A stretch of 64,000 nt of DNA from Paragorgia papillata. Lineage: Eukaryota > Cnidaria > Anthozoa > Scleralcyonacea > Coralliidae. The first letter of the stretch is position 1; the number at the start of each line of letters is the position of its first letter. Positions 21,086 through 33,358 of the stretch are shown one piece after another. The notes beneath the pieces are model-generated. The model made no database searches. It was not told the origin of the DNA and saw only the letters and a program-made list of their open reading frames with translations. The translations under genes and the position numbers were made by a program. The stretch covers positions 2,072,001 to 2,136,000 of the forward strand of contig JAWNZC010000265.1 of NCBI GenBank assembly GCA_035771165.1. The letters run 5' to 3'.

Positions 21086-22082
21086 AGCAGGCCTTTTGGG
21101 GAGGCGAGATGAAAGAAGGACCTGCCAGCGTCTATTGTGTTTTTTCCAAACGCCCACTCGCAAACAAAACCGCATGCACAACTAATCAAAATAGACTGTA
21201 TGTGCATTTAAATAATATGGTTGGGCCGGCGTAAAACAGACTTTAAAACTGACTTGTTGAACTGAATAAAATCTCGCTGACTTGGCAACGATAAACTTGG
21301 TTAAACAACTGGGCGATAAAGATTGGAAAGCCGCCATTAATTAATACAGTTTTAAGCATGAGATCGGCAGGCTAAATTACACACAGCCTTACAAAATTCT
21401 GTCTCCAACGAATTCACAAAAAATAAAGTGCATCTCTGAACATTCTCAATTCAAATATTTCAAACTAGCAGCTATCTCCAACAAAATAAAAAAATAAAAA
21501 AATAATAGCCTAGCAATGTTCGATTACGCACAAACCTACAAGTTCAGACGTTAGCGACAATTTAATAAGGTTTCACGAAGCTCAGAAATTTAGACGCGAA
21601 AAATATTTAATAAATGCTTCGCAACTCGCAAGCCTTAGTAGGCATAAAATCAAAACTATATTGGAGATAGCTTACAAACGATTCAAATTTCTAGCGATAT
21701 TGCAAACAACTTGATGTAAACACCACCAGATTAATACTGGCGAGTGTTCTATACCGTTCGGGTCAAATACACGTCAACCAATTAAAAAAAAAAACAATTT
21801 GAAAAAATATATATTATTGTACCCACGTATAGTTCCGCGAATTACGTCTCCGTCGATCGAGATACTTTTGTTATCACGAATTATAGACTATTAAATCGAC
21901 TCTTCAGGTTTTGTACTCTGAAAATACGAATCACACTAACAACTTAGACAATTCTGTCATTTATTTATTTAACACCTTCCCAACCAATGAAATGTCGCCG
22001 TTCGTGGACGAACGGCGTGTGGGAAAATCACAATAGACGCCGGCAGGCACTTCTTTCATCTCGCTTCCCCAAAGGGCCTGCT
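21086..22082. mobile_element. 1-kb non-autonomous element with about 60-bp TIRs
   Basis: The left end GCAGGCCTTTTGGGGAGGCG and the right end CGCTTCCCCAAAGGGCCTGC are inverted. They share GAGATGAAAGAAG, CCTGCC and GCGTCTATTGTG inward. The interior is AT-rich with no transposase frame. The class is not determined. Confidence 0.7.
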
Positions 22083-22092
22083 AACCGAACTG

Positions 22093-22095
<3 letters not shown>

Positions 22096-22131
<36 letters not shown>
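22096..22131. repeat. AT dinucleotide microsatellite
   Basis: About 18 AT units directly beyond the TIR element. Confidence 0.95.
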
Positions 22132-22133
<2 letters not shown>

Positions 22134-23299
22134 TGTCTGATCAAACAGAAATTTCTTGATATACGAAGGGTGAAAGATTGAAACGGCCCTATACTTATTA
22201 AAAAGCACTGAACTAAAATGAATACGTTTATAACTACTATGTATATGCTACTGCACGGCCTTTGCGTTTGGTCAGATAAATCTAAATAAAAGCCGTTTCA
22301 AGAAGTCTTAATATTTTTAAAATTATATATATAGTCGAAATATTTTTCTTTAGCAAAAAATTAGCTACATACACACGGAATCAACCTTTAGTATATATTT
22401 TATGGTTATTTTTTATAAGCTTCGAAACATGTCTTTTACATATTTATTAAGTGTTGTAGGGCATAGTTACTTATATAATCATATGTAATAGAAGCATAAT
22501 AGGGCCACGTGCATGTCTAGTCTAGTAATTTAAATACAACCATATTCGTAAAATTTTCGTAGAGAGAACATGAAATGGCGCGGTTAGAACAAGTGCTCGG
22601 GAAGTGAACATGTTAGAACTGACAATTTTTGCTCAGTTATAAACGTTCAATGACAACTGTATGTGCATGGGTGTATTTTTTGAGACACAAAACACCCACA
22701 CTTTTCAAAAGTTTTCAGATTTTCTGATGAAGCTGAACACCCACTGGCTTACTATTTTATTAACAAAGAACCAGATGTTCAGGTGATAGTCACGATCACT
22801 GTGGTCACGATAGCGGAACTACATTAATTGATAAAAACTTGCACCAATATTCGTTATTTCCAGTGCAGAGTGTAAAAACGTTTAGAAAATATTTTCATTA
22901 ATGCTTACTGATTAAGAATACGATACGACTTCAATCATGCACATCTGTTTAATTTTATATTTTTTGTTAAAAATAGCATTTGGGCTAGTTAAAAAACAAC
23001 AAAAACACGTAAAAGTTGTTTGTGACTATAGCAGGATTAAAAGTTGCAAATTTTTTATTGTTGTTGAGCTATCATGACATCCAGAATCAGATAGCAGCGC
23101 GTATAGATTACGTGTTAATTGGCCCATTTACGGTTTTCTGTTCAGTTTTAGCATGAACCAATGGATTATTACAAATAAATACAGTAAAAAATAACAGCAA
23201 ATTCTTTCAAACACGTAATTTTAAAAATTTAACTGAATCAATGTTTCTCATTGAACTATAATATTTCATGCAAGTGAGCGCCAGGTAGACATAATCAGT
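22132..23299. other. AT-rich non-coding stretch
   Basis: Nothing recognised. Confidence 0.45.
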
Positions 23300-23597
23300 C
23301 TTGTATACGATTGTCTTCTTGACGTATGTGATCGAATGACAAGCATACAAAAACGTTTTGCGACATTCATAATGGGCTTGTCTCACCCCTCACGTGACCC
23401 TAACCTCTTCCTTACTGTGATTGGTCAGTTGTAGCGTTTGAGGGCAAAATGTTTTGCCCTCAAACGCTAATTGACCAATCACAATAAGGCAGAGGTCAGG
23501 GTCCCGTAGGGGGTGAGGCAAAGCCCATTTCATGAATCAGCAACAAACATATTGCGTGGCAACGATTCCATACGCCAGAATGACAATCGTATACAAG
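23300..23597. mobile_element. nested inverted repeats
   Basis: Outer arms CTTGTATACGATTGTC and GACAATCGTATACAAG (23300-23315, 23582-23597) enclose a second, near-perfect foldback at 23371-23529. The inner arms (AATGGGCTTGTCTCACCCCT with the inverse of AGGGGGTGAGGCAAAGCCCATT) meet at a short loop around TTTGAGGGCAAAATGTTTTG. One MITE probably inserted in another. Confidence 0.7.
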
Positions 23598-24325
23598 AAT
23601 CGTACACGTGCGTGGGGCTTAAAAATTAATCTAAACTAAATTACTTTTCCACACAATTGATGTCCTGGTGTATGCAATTATTTTCACGCCAGACATTTTT
23701 TTCTTAGGATTTGTTTGCAAGTGTTGCATCACGTTTTCTTTTTTTACTTTGGTAAGTCGATGGGTTCTGTCAGGATGATAATCGTGACTATAGTTCAATA
23801 CATGACGATCAAAAACCATGCAATAAAACTATATTAACAGCAATTAACAAACGTTTTATTTAAGTCTGCTACCAACTTTGCTCTATACCGCCCAAATTAT
23901 TGAGTATTCTTGGATATAATTACAAATTCCTGTATTCCTATTAGTACTACTTCAAACTCTACTTATTCCTGAACTTTTAGACATTCTAAGTTCCAAATGT
24001 AAAAGTTCCAGGCGCTTTTACACTAGACTATTGCTAAATTTTCACCAGATACGAAATTGACATCAGATACACGAAATTAAAACTGACATCAGCAACAACA
24101 TATAACAAAAAATTAATTTAGAAAATACCTGGTTGACAAAGTCATACTGAAAAGCATATTTGATACAAAATAACCAGCAACGTAAGAACAACAGAAATCA
24201 GTATGTAACCTGTTGCAACTATCAAACACTATACAAACTATTACTAAATCTAGTCCATTCATGGCCATATATCCAAGGTATATAAATACTTTTTAATGTA
24301 TGGGTGACTAAACGCCGATCGGCCC
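23598..24325. other. non-coding stretch
   Basis: Nothing recognised. Confidence 0.4.
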
Positions 24326-24496
24326 GGTTAAGATACCACGGGTTTGGTTTACGGGTACGGGTAATTTACCCGTAGCCGTAGTCGAACGCATGTACGGGTA
24401 GATCATGATCTACCACGGGAAAACGGGTAGATATTACGAGTAAAAATAAAATAGCGGTTACCCGTACCCGTAAACCGAACCCGGGGTATCTTAAGG
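24326..24496. repeat. inverted-repeat element
   Basis: GGTTAAGATACCACGGGTTT at the left mirrors CCCGGGGTATCTTAAGG at the right. ACGGGTACGGGTAA pairs with TTACCCGTACCCGT inside. Confidence 0.65.
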
Positions 24497-24978
24497 TCTC
24501 TATTGTTTTAATTTGACCGGCGAAAAAGGTATGACTGTGTTTGTTCATGCATAAAAACTATTTTACAATCAAATATGTTGCAAGGATGGCAGTCTAGTTG
24601 CGATAAAGTAATATTTAAAATCTTGTCATGCAACTGGCAGCATTGGAATGTCCAAATCGCGGTTTTGCCATAGAATATGACTCTCCCAGAAAATCATTTG
24701 GCATCTTTTCCTTTTTCGTTTCAACAAGATTCAACAAATAAGAAGACAATATCACAAGAATATCGACGTTAAGTGGTTAAGTTGATATTCACGTCTTAAA
24801 ATCGGCAACCCTGTCAGCGACAAAGATAAAATCCCACTAAGATCTTATGCAATCTATATATACCCATGTATACTTGTGCAGGATGTATACAGAAATGCAG
24901 ACATCTTCAAAAAGGAATATATATAATCAAAGTAGCGTGCTGCGTAGGTAGTGTTGAAACACAAATTGAAATATATTA

Positions 24979-25045
24979 AGGTTGAATATACTGCCGAAAC
25001 GCTAGGCTTCTACGTTCACGGTTTCGGTAGTATATCCAACCTTAC
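24979..25045. repeat. short foldback related to 56330-56525
   Basis: AAGGTTGAATATACTGCCGA pairs with TCGGTAGTATATCCAACCTT. The upstream phrase GTGCTGCGTAGGTAGTGTTG resembles that before the foldback at 56330, so both belong to one family. Confidence 0.55.
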
Positions 25046-26358
25046 TAAGAATATATATACGCGCAAGCATTTAGAAGTGCATGGACTAGAATTTCAATAT
25101 ATTTAAACACCTAAAGATCTCTTAAGTATTATATCTATTTTTTATTTATTTAACAAATATTTTTTTACGATGTTTTCAAAGTGGTCCTAAATGAAAAAAC
25201 GTCAATCTTTAAAATGCAGAATATCTTTCAAATAAAAACACGATTGCTTAGTATTTATTGAAATAATGGACACTGCTCCAATTGATGTTGGCGATTGATG
25301 TTGGCAATGTTGGCGCTTTGTGCTACCTGATATTTTTAGCCCCTATGGTCATTACAGGTAGCATGCACTTCATATATATCCTATTCATAATTCTAACGTT
25401 TGTAAATATTGTAATAAATGTAATGTGAGTGCAAATAAATCTTTTTTGTCTTGTCTTGCCTTGCTCCTACAACATTTTAACTAAACAAACACTTGAATTG
25501 AACACAACTATCTAGTTCGATTCTTTATTTTATTTTTATTTATTTTTAAAATACTTCATCGTTTATATTTTATAGTTACAGTAAACATATTTGAGAAATT
25601 ATTGTTTTTCTGGAGCATATAATGCAGTTCAAATTTTAGAACGCTGCATGTAACATATAAAAACCCATTAATCTTATCGCTCTCTGCTCCGCAGAAGCTC
25701 GGAGGCGGAGAAGACGCGCGAGGAATGATGGGACGAGGGAAAGAAAAGTTATCGCATTACATTAATTGCAACTGTCACACGAATATCTAACCATGCAGTG
25801 ACAAAAATATAGTCAGTCTTTGGAAACATGTCGCCGTGTAAAAATAATGAAAAGTCTTAAAAGTATTATAATTTTCATCAAAACGTCATCTTATATATAA
25901 AACATAAAAACTAAAAAGTAAAAAATAATTTAAAAAGTTAAGGTTAAGGTTAAGGTTAAAAATTTATGCAAATTGTCTAATGTTAATTTATTTGGTATTT
26001 CTTAGCTTCTACGTTCACGGTTTCGGTAGTATATCCAACCTTACTAAGAATATATATACGCGCAAGCATTTACAAATGCATGGACTAGAATTTCAATATA
26101 TTTAAACACCTAAGATCTCTTAAGTATTATATCTATTTTTTATTTATTTAACAAATATTTTTCTACGATGTTTTCAAAGTGGTCCTAAATGAAAAAACGT
26201 CAATCTTTAAAATGCAGAATATCTTTCAAATAAATAATAATCTTATATATAAAACATAAAAACTAAAAAGTAAAAAATAATTTAAAAAGTTAAGGTTAAG
26301 GTTAAGGTTAAAAATATATGCAAATTGTCTAATGTTAATTTATTTGGTATTTCTTAGC
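25005..26358. repeat. imperfect segmental duplication (order A-X-B-A'-B')
   Basis: A (25005-25240) recurs almost unchanged as A' (26006-26238), including AAGTGGTCCTAAATGAAAAA. B (25890-26007), which has three TTAAGG units, recurs as B' (26241-26358). The order fits a tandem duplication of A-X-B followed by loss of X from the second copy. Non-coding. Confidence 0.8.
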
Positions 26359-26480
26359 TTTAACTTTTAAAAACAAAACACTTCTTTATATTTTAAAAAT
26401 CTCTTCTTGGATTATGCGATAAAAAAGCGAGAGCTTAATATTGAAAACTGTAACTGATTTTCATCAACAGATATAAAGGG

Positions 26481-26585
26481 GATATTACACGGTGGCGAGA
26501 AGATATGGATTTTATGTTCGAGTGGCAAGGAGATACCATGCCACGAGAACATAAAATCCATATGTTTGAGCAACCGTGTAATGTT
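26481..26585. repeat. short palindromic element
   Basis: GATATTACACGG and CCGTGTAATGTTC bound arms containing ATATGGATTTTATGTTC and its inverse GAACATAAAATCCATAT. Confidence 0.65.
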
Positions 26586-27908
26586 CTATTTGTTATATGG
26601 ACAATGACGAAATTATGCGTGGAAGTGATGTTGATAAACTGGGTTTAATGCAAAAACTACAACCGCTTGACCAAAAACTTTTTGAAAATACAAATGAAAA
26701 ATACAACAGCTTCTTCGAATACGTCATTTTACGTAAAAAACTGAATTAAGAGAAGTTACTGACTCAAATTTACTTGATTCGAAACTTACGGCAAAAGGCG
26801 TAAATTTTGACTTGTCGATATGTCACTCGGTTCCCGGATGTAGTGAAGCATGGATTCTATATATAAACTATATATACATATTCTATGTATAATAAACATG
26901 TATATATAATAACTAAGAATTAATACTAACCATATATAACTGTTCAATTAAATAAAGTATTAATAAATTTTATTTTAAGGTAAACACCAATTTTATTTTC
27001 TAAGCTTTCGCCATGTGAGTTCAGGAGTTCATATTCAGAGTTAATGAATGAAGTCCTGATGGAGTCCTGAGCTTTGCTTTAATTTGCAATTTAAAATAGT
27101 GAGTTCAATTACGATATGCCGGCTCTTTTTTTATGCCGGCTTTTAGTTTTGATGTGTATGCAAAGGAAAGAGTGGTTTTTAAAAAAAACACATAAATGCA
27201 TCTGCACATCGCAAACCGTGAAGAAGGTTTAAGTTTAAGACTTCAGAGATATTTCATCCTGTGCGTGTATATTGTCGGCAAGTTGTCTGATCAATCCACA
27301 CCTACACTTTGTTAAATGAATATCGGTAGAACTAATCCTCAGAATAGAAATTACAAAAACCTTTGATACAAAGAAAAGCTGCAATATTGTTTAAATTATT
27401 AGTTAAGTGTAAAAGCAAAATGCTTTTCCCGTTAGTTGTTACTAGTGTAAAGATTTTATAACAAACATTTTTTGTAACGTTATTATTTGATGTTTCTCAA
27501 CGCATTTTGAATAACTGACTTAAGCAAAATTGAAAACTGTAACGCTCAAAAAAAACTAAAGAGAGCATAACAAAGTTTATTAAGTTAATAACCCATGCTA
27601 TTCTTAGTCTAATTATAGACATGTGCACAGCTGTATATTAAAACTAATAATTTACATCTAAGTCAAATATATATATATATATGTATTCAATTATTCCGTA
27701 TCTTCTTATCACCAGCTTGTATATTGTTAAAATTTGTATTTTTTAATATATTTTAAACTAAAACAATTACAGTTTACCGACTTTGAGAGTACTGCTCTGT
27801 AAAACGGTGCAGCTCTCTTGATAGACGGTCAACATGATTCATACGTGCCCCCTGCGAGCAAAGCTAATACACTTCAGGAAACACCTGCAAAGAAGTAATA
27901 AGAAATGG
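26586..27908. other. AT-rich non-coding stretch upstream of peptide gene 2
   Basis: Nothing recognised beyond an AT microsatellite at 27668-27681. Confidence 0.45.
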
Positions 27909-28031
27909 TTATAAAGCCAGAACGCTGATAACTATAAATTGGTACGTTTTTCCAAATCCTGATCATACTTCTTGAATAAACACAAGTTGTCAAAGACATT
28001 GCTTGAAATATCGTATCGCTACAATTTAGTG
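27909..28031 (+). promoter_or_regulatory. promoter and non-coding exon 1 of peptide gene 2
   Basis: TATA-like boxes TTATAAAG (27909-27916) and CTATAAAT (27932-27939) precede an exon ending at a strong donor (TTAGTG|GTAAGTAT, GT at 28032). With the acceptor AG at 28344-28345 this gives a 314-nt intron. The transcription start is estimated at about 27940-27965. Confidence 0.5.
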
Positions 28032-28348
28032 GTAAGTATATATACTACTTTGCAAAATGTACACAGTTATTGTAGCGAAAGTAAACAATTAATTAAATAA
28101 ATTCAGTGTTTGATATACAACTTTAAAACTTATTTATCCATCGCATTGGATATCCCATAATTTATTTGATATATACTTCTAGCAATATGACCATATCGTT
28201 TGCAAATAGAATAAAATAGAATAAAGTATTTTATTTTACAATTGTGTCAATATTTGTCTCTTTTGGTAAGGAATTATATCACATGAGGATTAAATTTCAA
28301 TTATTGGATATTGATTATTTTTGTATTTTTCTCATTTTTTTGCAGAAA

Positions 28349-28580
28349 ATGAAAGTGGCTATCGTTGCAGTTCTTTTGGTATTTTGCCTGATAGAAACTT
28401 CGGCATGGAGGGGTGGATTATGGGGAAGAGAACTCAACCAAAAAGCTAAAACCTGTGGAAAAAGAGCAAGCAAGAAGATTAGCTGAAGAGATAATCGAAC
28501 AATATTACCAAGGAAAGGAAAGCAAGGCAGCGAGAATAAGTTCCAAAACTAATTATCCAGACGATTTGCAAAATAATTGA
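28349..28580 (+). pseudogene. putative neuropeptide precursor 2, GGLWamide type, apparently frameshifted
   Basis: The ATG lies three bases after a splice acceptor (TTTTTTTGCAG). Residues 1-19 are a signal peptide ending TSA, followed at once by WRGGLWGREL (20-29). Gly26-Arg27 would give WRGGLW-amide or GGLW-amide. The literal frame stops at 28484-28486 after a short Lys-rich tail (45 residues). The next frame is open from upstream of the run AAAAA (28440-28444) to TGA at 28578-28580 and encodes a plausible charged tail (KLKPVEKEQARRLAEEIIEQ then YYQGKES). A one-base indel near the A run therefore probably truncates the precursor, or the assembly has an error there. The peptide itself precedes the break and would still be made. 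AATAAA follows at 28596-28601. RGGLWGREL is nearly identical to gene 1. Confidence 0.68.
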
Positions 28581-28601
28581 CATGCATGATATGTTAATAA
28601 A

Positions 28602-29444
28602 CACAAGAAGAATCAGAAAACATCTTGACAATATGCATGCAGTTATAATTGTTAATAAAATGATCTTGTAAGAATATAGCAGTTTATGTTAAAACTTTAG
28701 AAAACATGCAAGTATAGAAGTAAAAATAAAAAAGTGCTCAAACTAGAACAAATGTTTAATTGTGCAATAACGATTTTTTACTATTCAAATGCATAAAATA
28801 ACATTTGGAAACTGACGTGCACGATAATTGGTTAAAAGTCGTGATTTTATATAGCTGCGTGGAAACATAGGGTATACAAAAGGCTGATAAAATCTATTTT
28901 TTGTTTTGCTTACGTTATTTTTCAGAAAACGTTTGCTTGTCTTATTGAGTCATAAAAACACTTAGGTTATCCCTTATGTTTCTATATACACTCAGTAAAA
29001 ACAAAAAATGTTTTTAATCTCGTAACTATTAGTATACCTTATACTATTAAGCTTTTACTGCCAGCACATAGATAGCACGAACTCTTTTACAGACGGCATA
29101 TGCGACTTTTAAGTACGGTGTGTATTTTCACGCATGCAGGCTCACGCCACTCACCAGACAATTTTATATTTGTCACAGAGAAACCCACCGCGCAACGGGA
29201 AAGAGTTAAGGCTTAAGAAGCACCTGATTACATGCATGGATAGATTTCAGCGCAAAAGATCTTCTAATCACATAAAGTATTTCAGCCCGGGCTTAAAAAA
29301 ACAAAAACCACGCTACAATTGTTTTTGTATACCGTATATATAGTTCAACATTATTGTAACCTATTTAATAGTTTATGCCAGACTCATAATAATAACAGCA
29401 TTTATGTTAATGCTGAAGGAATTATACAGTGACTATATAAGGGA
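28602..29444. other. non-coding stretch
   Basis: Nothing recognised. Confidence 0.4.
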
Positions 29445-29679
29445 GCCTTTACACGAGCCGGATTGAGACCCAACCCGGGTTAGCTTGCCAACGGGTGCCG
29501 CGGGTGACTCATTTCAAGACCCGGGTTGGAGAGGTGCGATGGTGTAAGATTTTTGTCAATTTCTTCGTGTAAACAAGGATTAATTTGACCCGGGCTATAG
29601 TGTAAAGTATCGGTAATATGATAATTTGTGTCCAATCTCGTACCCAGGAGCTTACGGATATGTCATTATCAGTGAACTC

Positions 29680-30114
29680 TATATATAACTGGAGTGATAT
29701 CTTTGTGGCGGACAACGTGCCGGGCATGTATTAACCTGGTACCCTGGCCCAATTTCAAAAGAAATATGGGCCAGGTAACAACTAATCTCATTCTCGCGTC
29801 ATCAGGGCTAAATCCACTTATGACGATTGCAGTTTTACTTATAGCCACTAAAAACGCGCGAAATTTTAACCAATAGGAAAGCAGAAGTCTTTAGTGGTTA
29901 TCTGGCCCATATTCTTTGATTGGGCCGGGGTACCAGGCTAGGCATGTATAGGCCTGAAGTACATATATAGTTCCAGTCTTCTACGGGTCTGGTCAAGTCT
30001 GATCTGGTCAAACGACCGCACAGGAGACTGCAACTATACGTACTTCAGGCCTACATGTCCTCAATCTTTGCCCCGCGGGTCAATGACCAGCAGATATCAC
30101 TCCAGTTATATATA
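29680..30114. mobile_element. inverted-repeat element containing two further inverted repeats
   Basis: Outer arms TATATATAACTGGAGTGATA and the inverse at 30092-30114 enclose 29733-29939 (TAACCTGGTACCCTGGCCCA / TGGGCCGGGGTACCAGGCTA) and 29949-30053 (TAGGCCTGAAGTAC / GTACTTCAGGCCTA). The three foldbacks are distinct in sequence, which suggests insertions into an older element. Confidence 0.65.
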
Positions 30115-30118
30115 AAGC

Positions 30119-32530
30119 TCGTGCACTTGTCATTATTGGCGCCAATTTTGTTTGTTGTCAAGTCAGATCTCCTGTACAAAAGTGGAAAATTCGAGCGCTC
30201 GCAAAGGAAATAATTCTCAACTTTCATCATGTTTTCCCAATTTGTATACAGTACCTATTTTGGCTAACTTTCGATTTCGCCTTGTTATCTTGAAAAATCC
30301 CTCATAAAAGCACTTACTTTATACTGACTAGAAAAATATTCAATATTTTAGATCCACTTATATATGAACTATTTGGTGGCAACAAAAAATGGAAGAAAAT
30401 TTGACGAAAATATTAACTGTTGACAAATATTTTCGCGATATAAGAATGCCCACATTCCTTCTTGGTACATGTCTTTTTGAAGCCACAAGAACGAAACATA
30501 GGTCCGCAATGCGTACATGCGTCTCGGACTGCTGGTCTAGTTCAACGGCTCAATGATATAATTATACGCGTGTAAAATTATGTCTTGAGGACACCATGAT
30601 GTAAATTGAAAATATTTCACCAAATTTTCTATACCTTCAACTGAAGCTAAAATGCAAGTTCCAGATGAACAAGGCATTGATTCCATATACGTTTCTTGAG
30701 TGAGAGTCCAAACTTTTGAATACTTCTGGGAGAGGTATAAATATTGCAATAGTATATGGACACCAATTCTAAACAAACAACTGCTGTAAATTAATATTAA
30801 AAGAACTTGAAAATATTTGATTGAAGACATGCTCATGTGACACAAAAGGCTCATTGTTAGCTGTCAAAAATACATCACCAGAAAACGATCGACTCACTGT
30901 ATTGCAATTGATAATTTTTATTATCAGTTGAAAACATCTCAGGCACATCAGTTAACAATAATAAGTCTCCATTCAATAATATATTACTGTATTCATAAAA
31001 GGATATGTTTGTAACTTTGCACGAGCACGGTCATGTGTAAATACAACGATTCCGCTCTATATATTTGTACGTGATATCCACACGTATTAAGTAGCACTTA
31101 TCCTGGCAAAAACCTGCACCAAACGTTATTTTTGAGGAAGCGATGTTCGACCTCGTGAGCAAAACAAAATGGCGACCTTCGGCAAACTTTCGTTACTTTA
31201 CGTAACATGTTCGTTAATCCCGTGATTGCCACAAACAAACTAAATCAGAACATTTTCGATAGCGCGAAAACGAGTTCGGTATTTCAAATTCTCAAAATGA
31301 TTTTCCCTCTATTCTTTCATATATGCTGTAGAGCTGGTAAAGAAAATTAATAATTGAAAAAAAGTGGAGGTCGCCGAGTGTCTTCGTGAGCTACACAAGG
31401 TTAAAGCTTCAAATGGAGCTTATATATATGCACTTATATATAATTGCAACTGCAAAACGTCTGACTCATCGCGCTTGGTCAGTTATTTTGCAGTGGTCAA
31501 TTATTTTGTACTTTGACACTAAAGCATTAAGTGTTTCTGGGCGTTCATTTCTCCTCCAGGATTAACTGAATATTTATATTTGCATCTAAATTAATGTAAT
31601 TTTACTTTTGTTATGTAATTTAAGAAGTTTTTTTAGGGGAGTGCATGTGCAAGACAATTAAATTAATCTTTTGACGTCAAAACAAAGCTAAAATAAAACA
31701 TAAAAGACGTCAAGGATAAATGTAAATTAATAGATTTTCTTTTTAATTTTTAAAAATTTAAAACATTAGCCCAACTGCGGAGACAAGTGATTAAATTCTT
31801 GACAGCTGAGTTGTCAATTGAGTGAATTCGTCACAGTGTTCATTTTGAATTGAAAGCCGAAAAATATTTATGTAAATTATACATTGCTTTGTGTGGCTGC
31901 TGATTACACCTGTAACAGCTGATTAGTCGTGACGATTGTTGCACAACTGGTTAACTACAAAGACTATGAGTCGATTATCTATGTCATTTTAAAACAAAAC
32001 AAAACAAAACACAAGAAAACTATTTTAACATTTGGTATAATGAAAACTTTCATTAAGTTTTTAAAGTTTCTAACCCAATGGTTTTACAAGTAGAATTTAG
32101 TTTTACATTTCGTGTGTAGTATAATCATTTTGCGTGGCATACATAAAAGATATTATTTTAATATCCTATCGTAATCAACTTCAAAGCGGGTTTGTGCATT
32201 TAGGTAAATGTATAGGATATAATAACAAATTTGCTTTTTGGCTTTGTTTTTATCAGATAAGAAATTTAAAAAAAAAACCTGATACTGATAAAAATCCTTA
32301 CTATAATACCTATATATATATATATTATATATATAACCTAAAATCATTAATAATTCATGAGGAAAACACAAAGAAAATCCATGTTTAATGAGGGTCTATA
32401 TATAGATTACTCTTGATTTACATAAACTTTAGCTTTGATTTTCTCGACTTAGACAACGTTTTTTTTAGAAAAATTACTACGCCAATGAACTTACCAAATA
32501 GATCGTTTTAGAAGTAATTTACAGAATTCG
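30119..32530. other. non-coding stretch
   Basis: AT-rich, no supported gene. The minus-strand frame at 30537-30854 (105 codons) shows no domain or splice context. A phrase at 32341-32391 (AATAATTCATGAGGAAAACA) is shared, inverted, with 49150-49200 and marks a dispersed repeat. Confidence 0.4.
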
Positions 32531-32532
32531 TG

Positions 32533-32600
32533 TCCGTTCTGTATCGGGATACAGGCACTTGGCCTCGCCTCGTGTCTGTATACCCCGATACAGAACGGCC
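32533..32600. repeat. short inverted repeat
   Basis: CCGTTCTGTATCGGGATACAG pairs with CTGTATACCCCGATACAGAACGG. Confidence 0.6.
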
Positions 32601-32702
32601 ACTCATTCTATAAATAGTATATATATATATATATATTCAAACAAACAAAGTGTTGTTCGCGAAATGTCGAAAAGTGTTCAATACCGTAAAGATAGAGCGA
32701 AT

Positions 32703-32838
32703 ATACTATAAGTGGGCTTACCTCAAATGTTGATGGTCGCTACTGTCAGTTTCACGCTGGGCGATCCGCCTGAAGATCGCCCAGCGTGAAAATGACAGTA
32801 GCGATCATCAACATTTGAGGTAAGCCCACTTATAGTAT
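32703..32838. repeat. near-perfect 136-bp palindrome
   Basis: Two arms of about 64 nt (ATACTATAAGTGGGCTTACC... and its inverse) flank an 8-nt loop (CGCCTGAA) with only a few mismatches. It is probably a young MITE; it could extrude as a cruciform or hairpin. Confidence 0.85.
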
Positions 32839-33104
32839 GTATATATACTTCACGCACTTCACGCTATCTGAATGTATACTTCACCGATGCTGTCCCACAT
32901 GCGGTTGTCACCGACGATCGCATGTGTATAAGTAATTGATGAAATTCATTCAGATTGTTCCAAGCTACACTGATGAGCTGTTGTACAGCGAAACACCGTG
33001 TCTGTAGATTGAACTATATATATATATGTACATTTTGGGTTGTATATAGCTAAATATAGCACAGTAACTGACCAACTAAGCGGACGCAACCTATCTTGTA
33101 AAAA

Positions 33105-33358
33105 ATATATAAACCACAGCCAGACGTAATAAGATAAATACTAAAATAAAAATGTCATTTGTCATCAAAACACGTTGCTTTCTTCCCTGTGAAATGTTTT
33201 ACACCCTCGCGGTCGTTGCTTTAAACCTCTCGTGCGCAATGTTGTTCTGGAACAACTTTTTACTCTGTCTAACGCCAGAGGTCAATGGGAGAAGTCTCGG
33301 AAAGCTATGCATACATGAAAGGATTAAACCTCTAACAAATATACACTCGGCTGTATAA
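33105..33358 (+). CDS. possible small secreted or membrane protein; doubtful fifth peptide-gene relative
   Basis: A TATA box (ATATATAAA, 33105-33113) lies 39 bases before an ATG at 33152. The 68-residue frame is less AT-rich than its surroundings. It starts with a short basic segment and two hydrophobic stretches (MFYTLAVVALNLSCAMLFW, then NFLLCL). Near the end it has EVNGRSLGKL, which resembles the GRSLEKKL after the peptide of gene 3, but the aromatic residue before Gly-Arg is missing. No splice acceptor precedes the ATG, unlike the four peptide genes. It may be a degenerate relative or a chance frame. Confidence 0.2.

Noticed and set aside
25940..26310. TTAAGG triplets resembling telomere repeats
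   Set aside because: Only three units, not the animal TTAGGG motif, and part of a local duplication.
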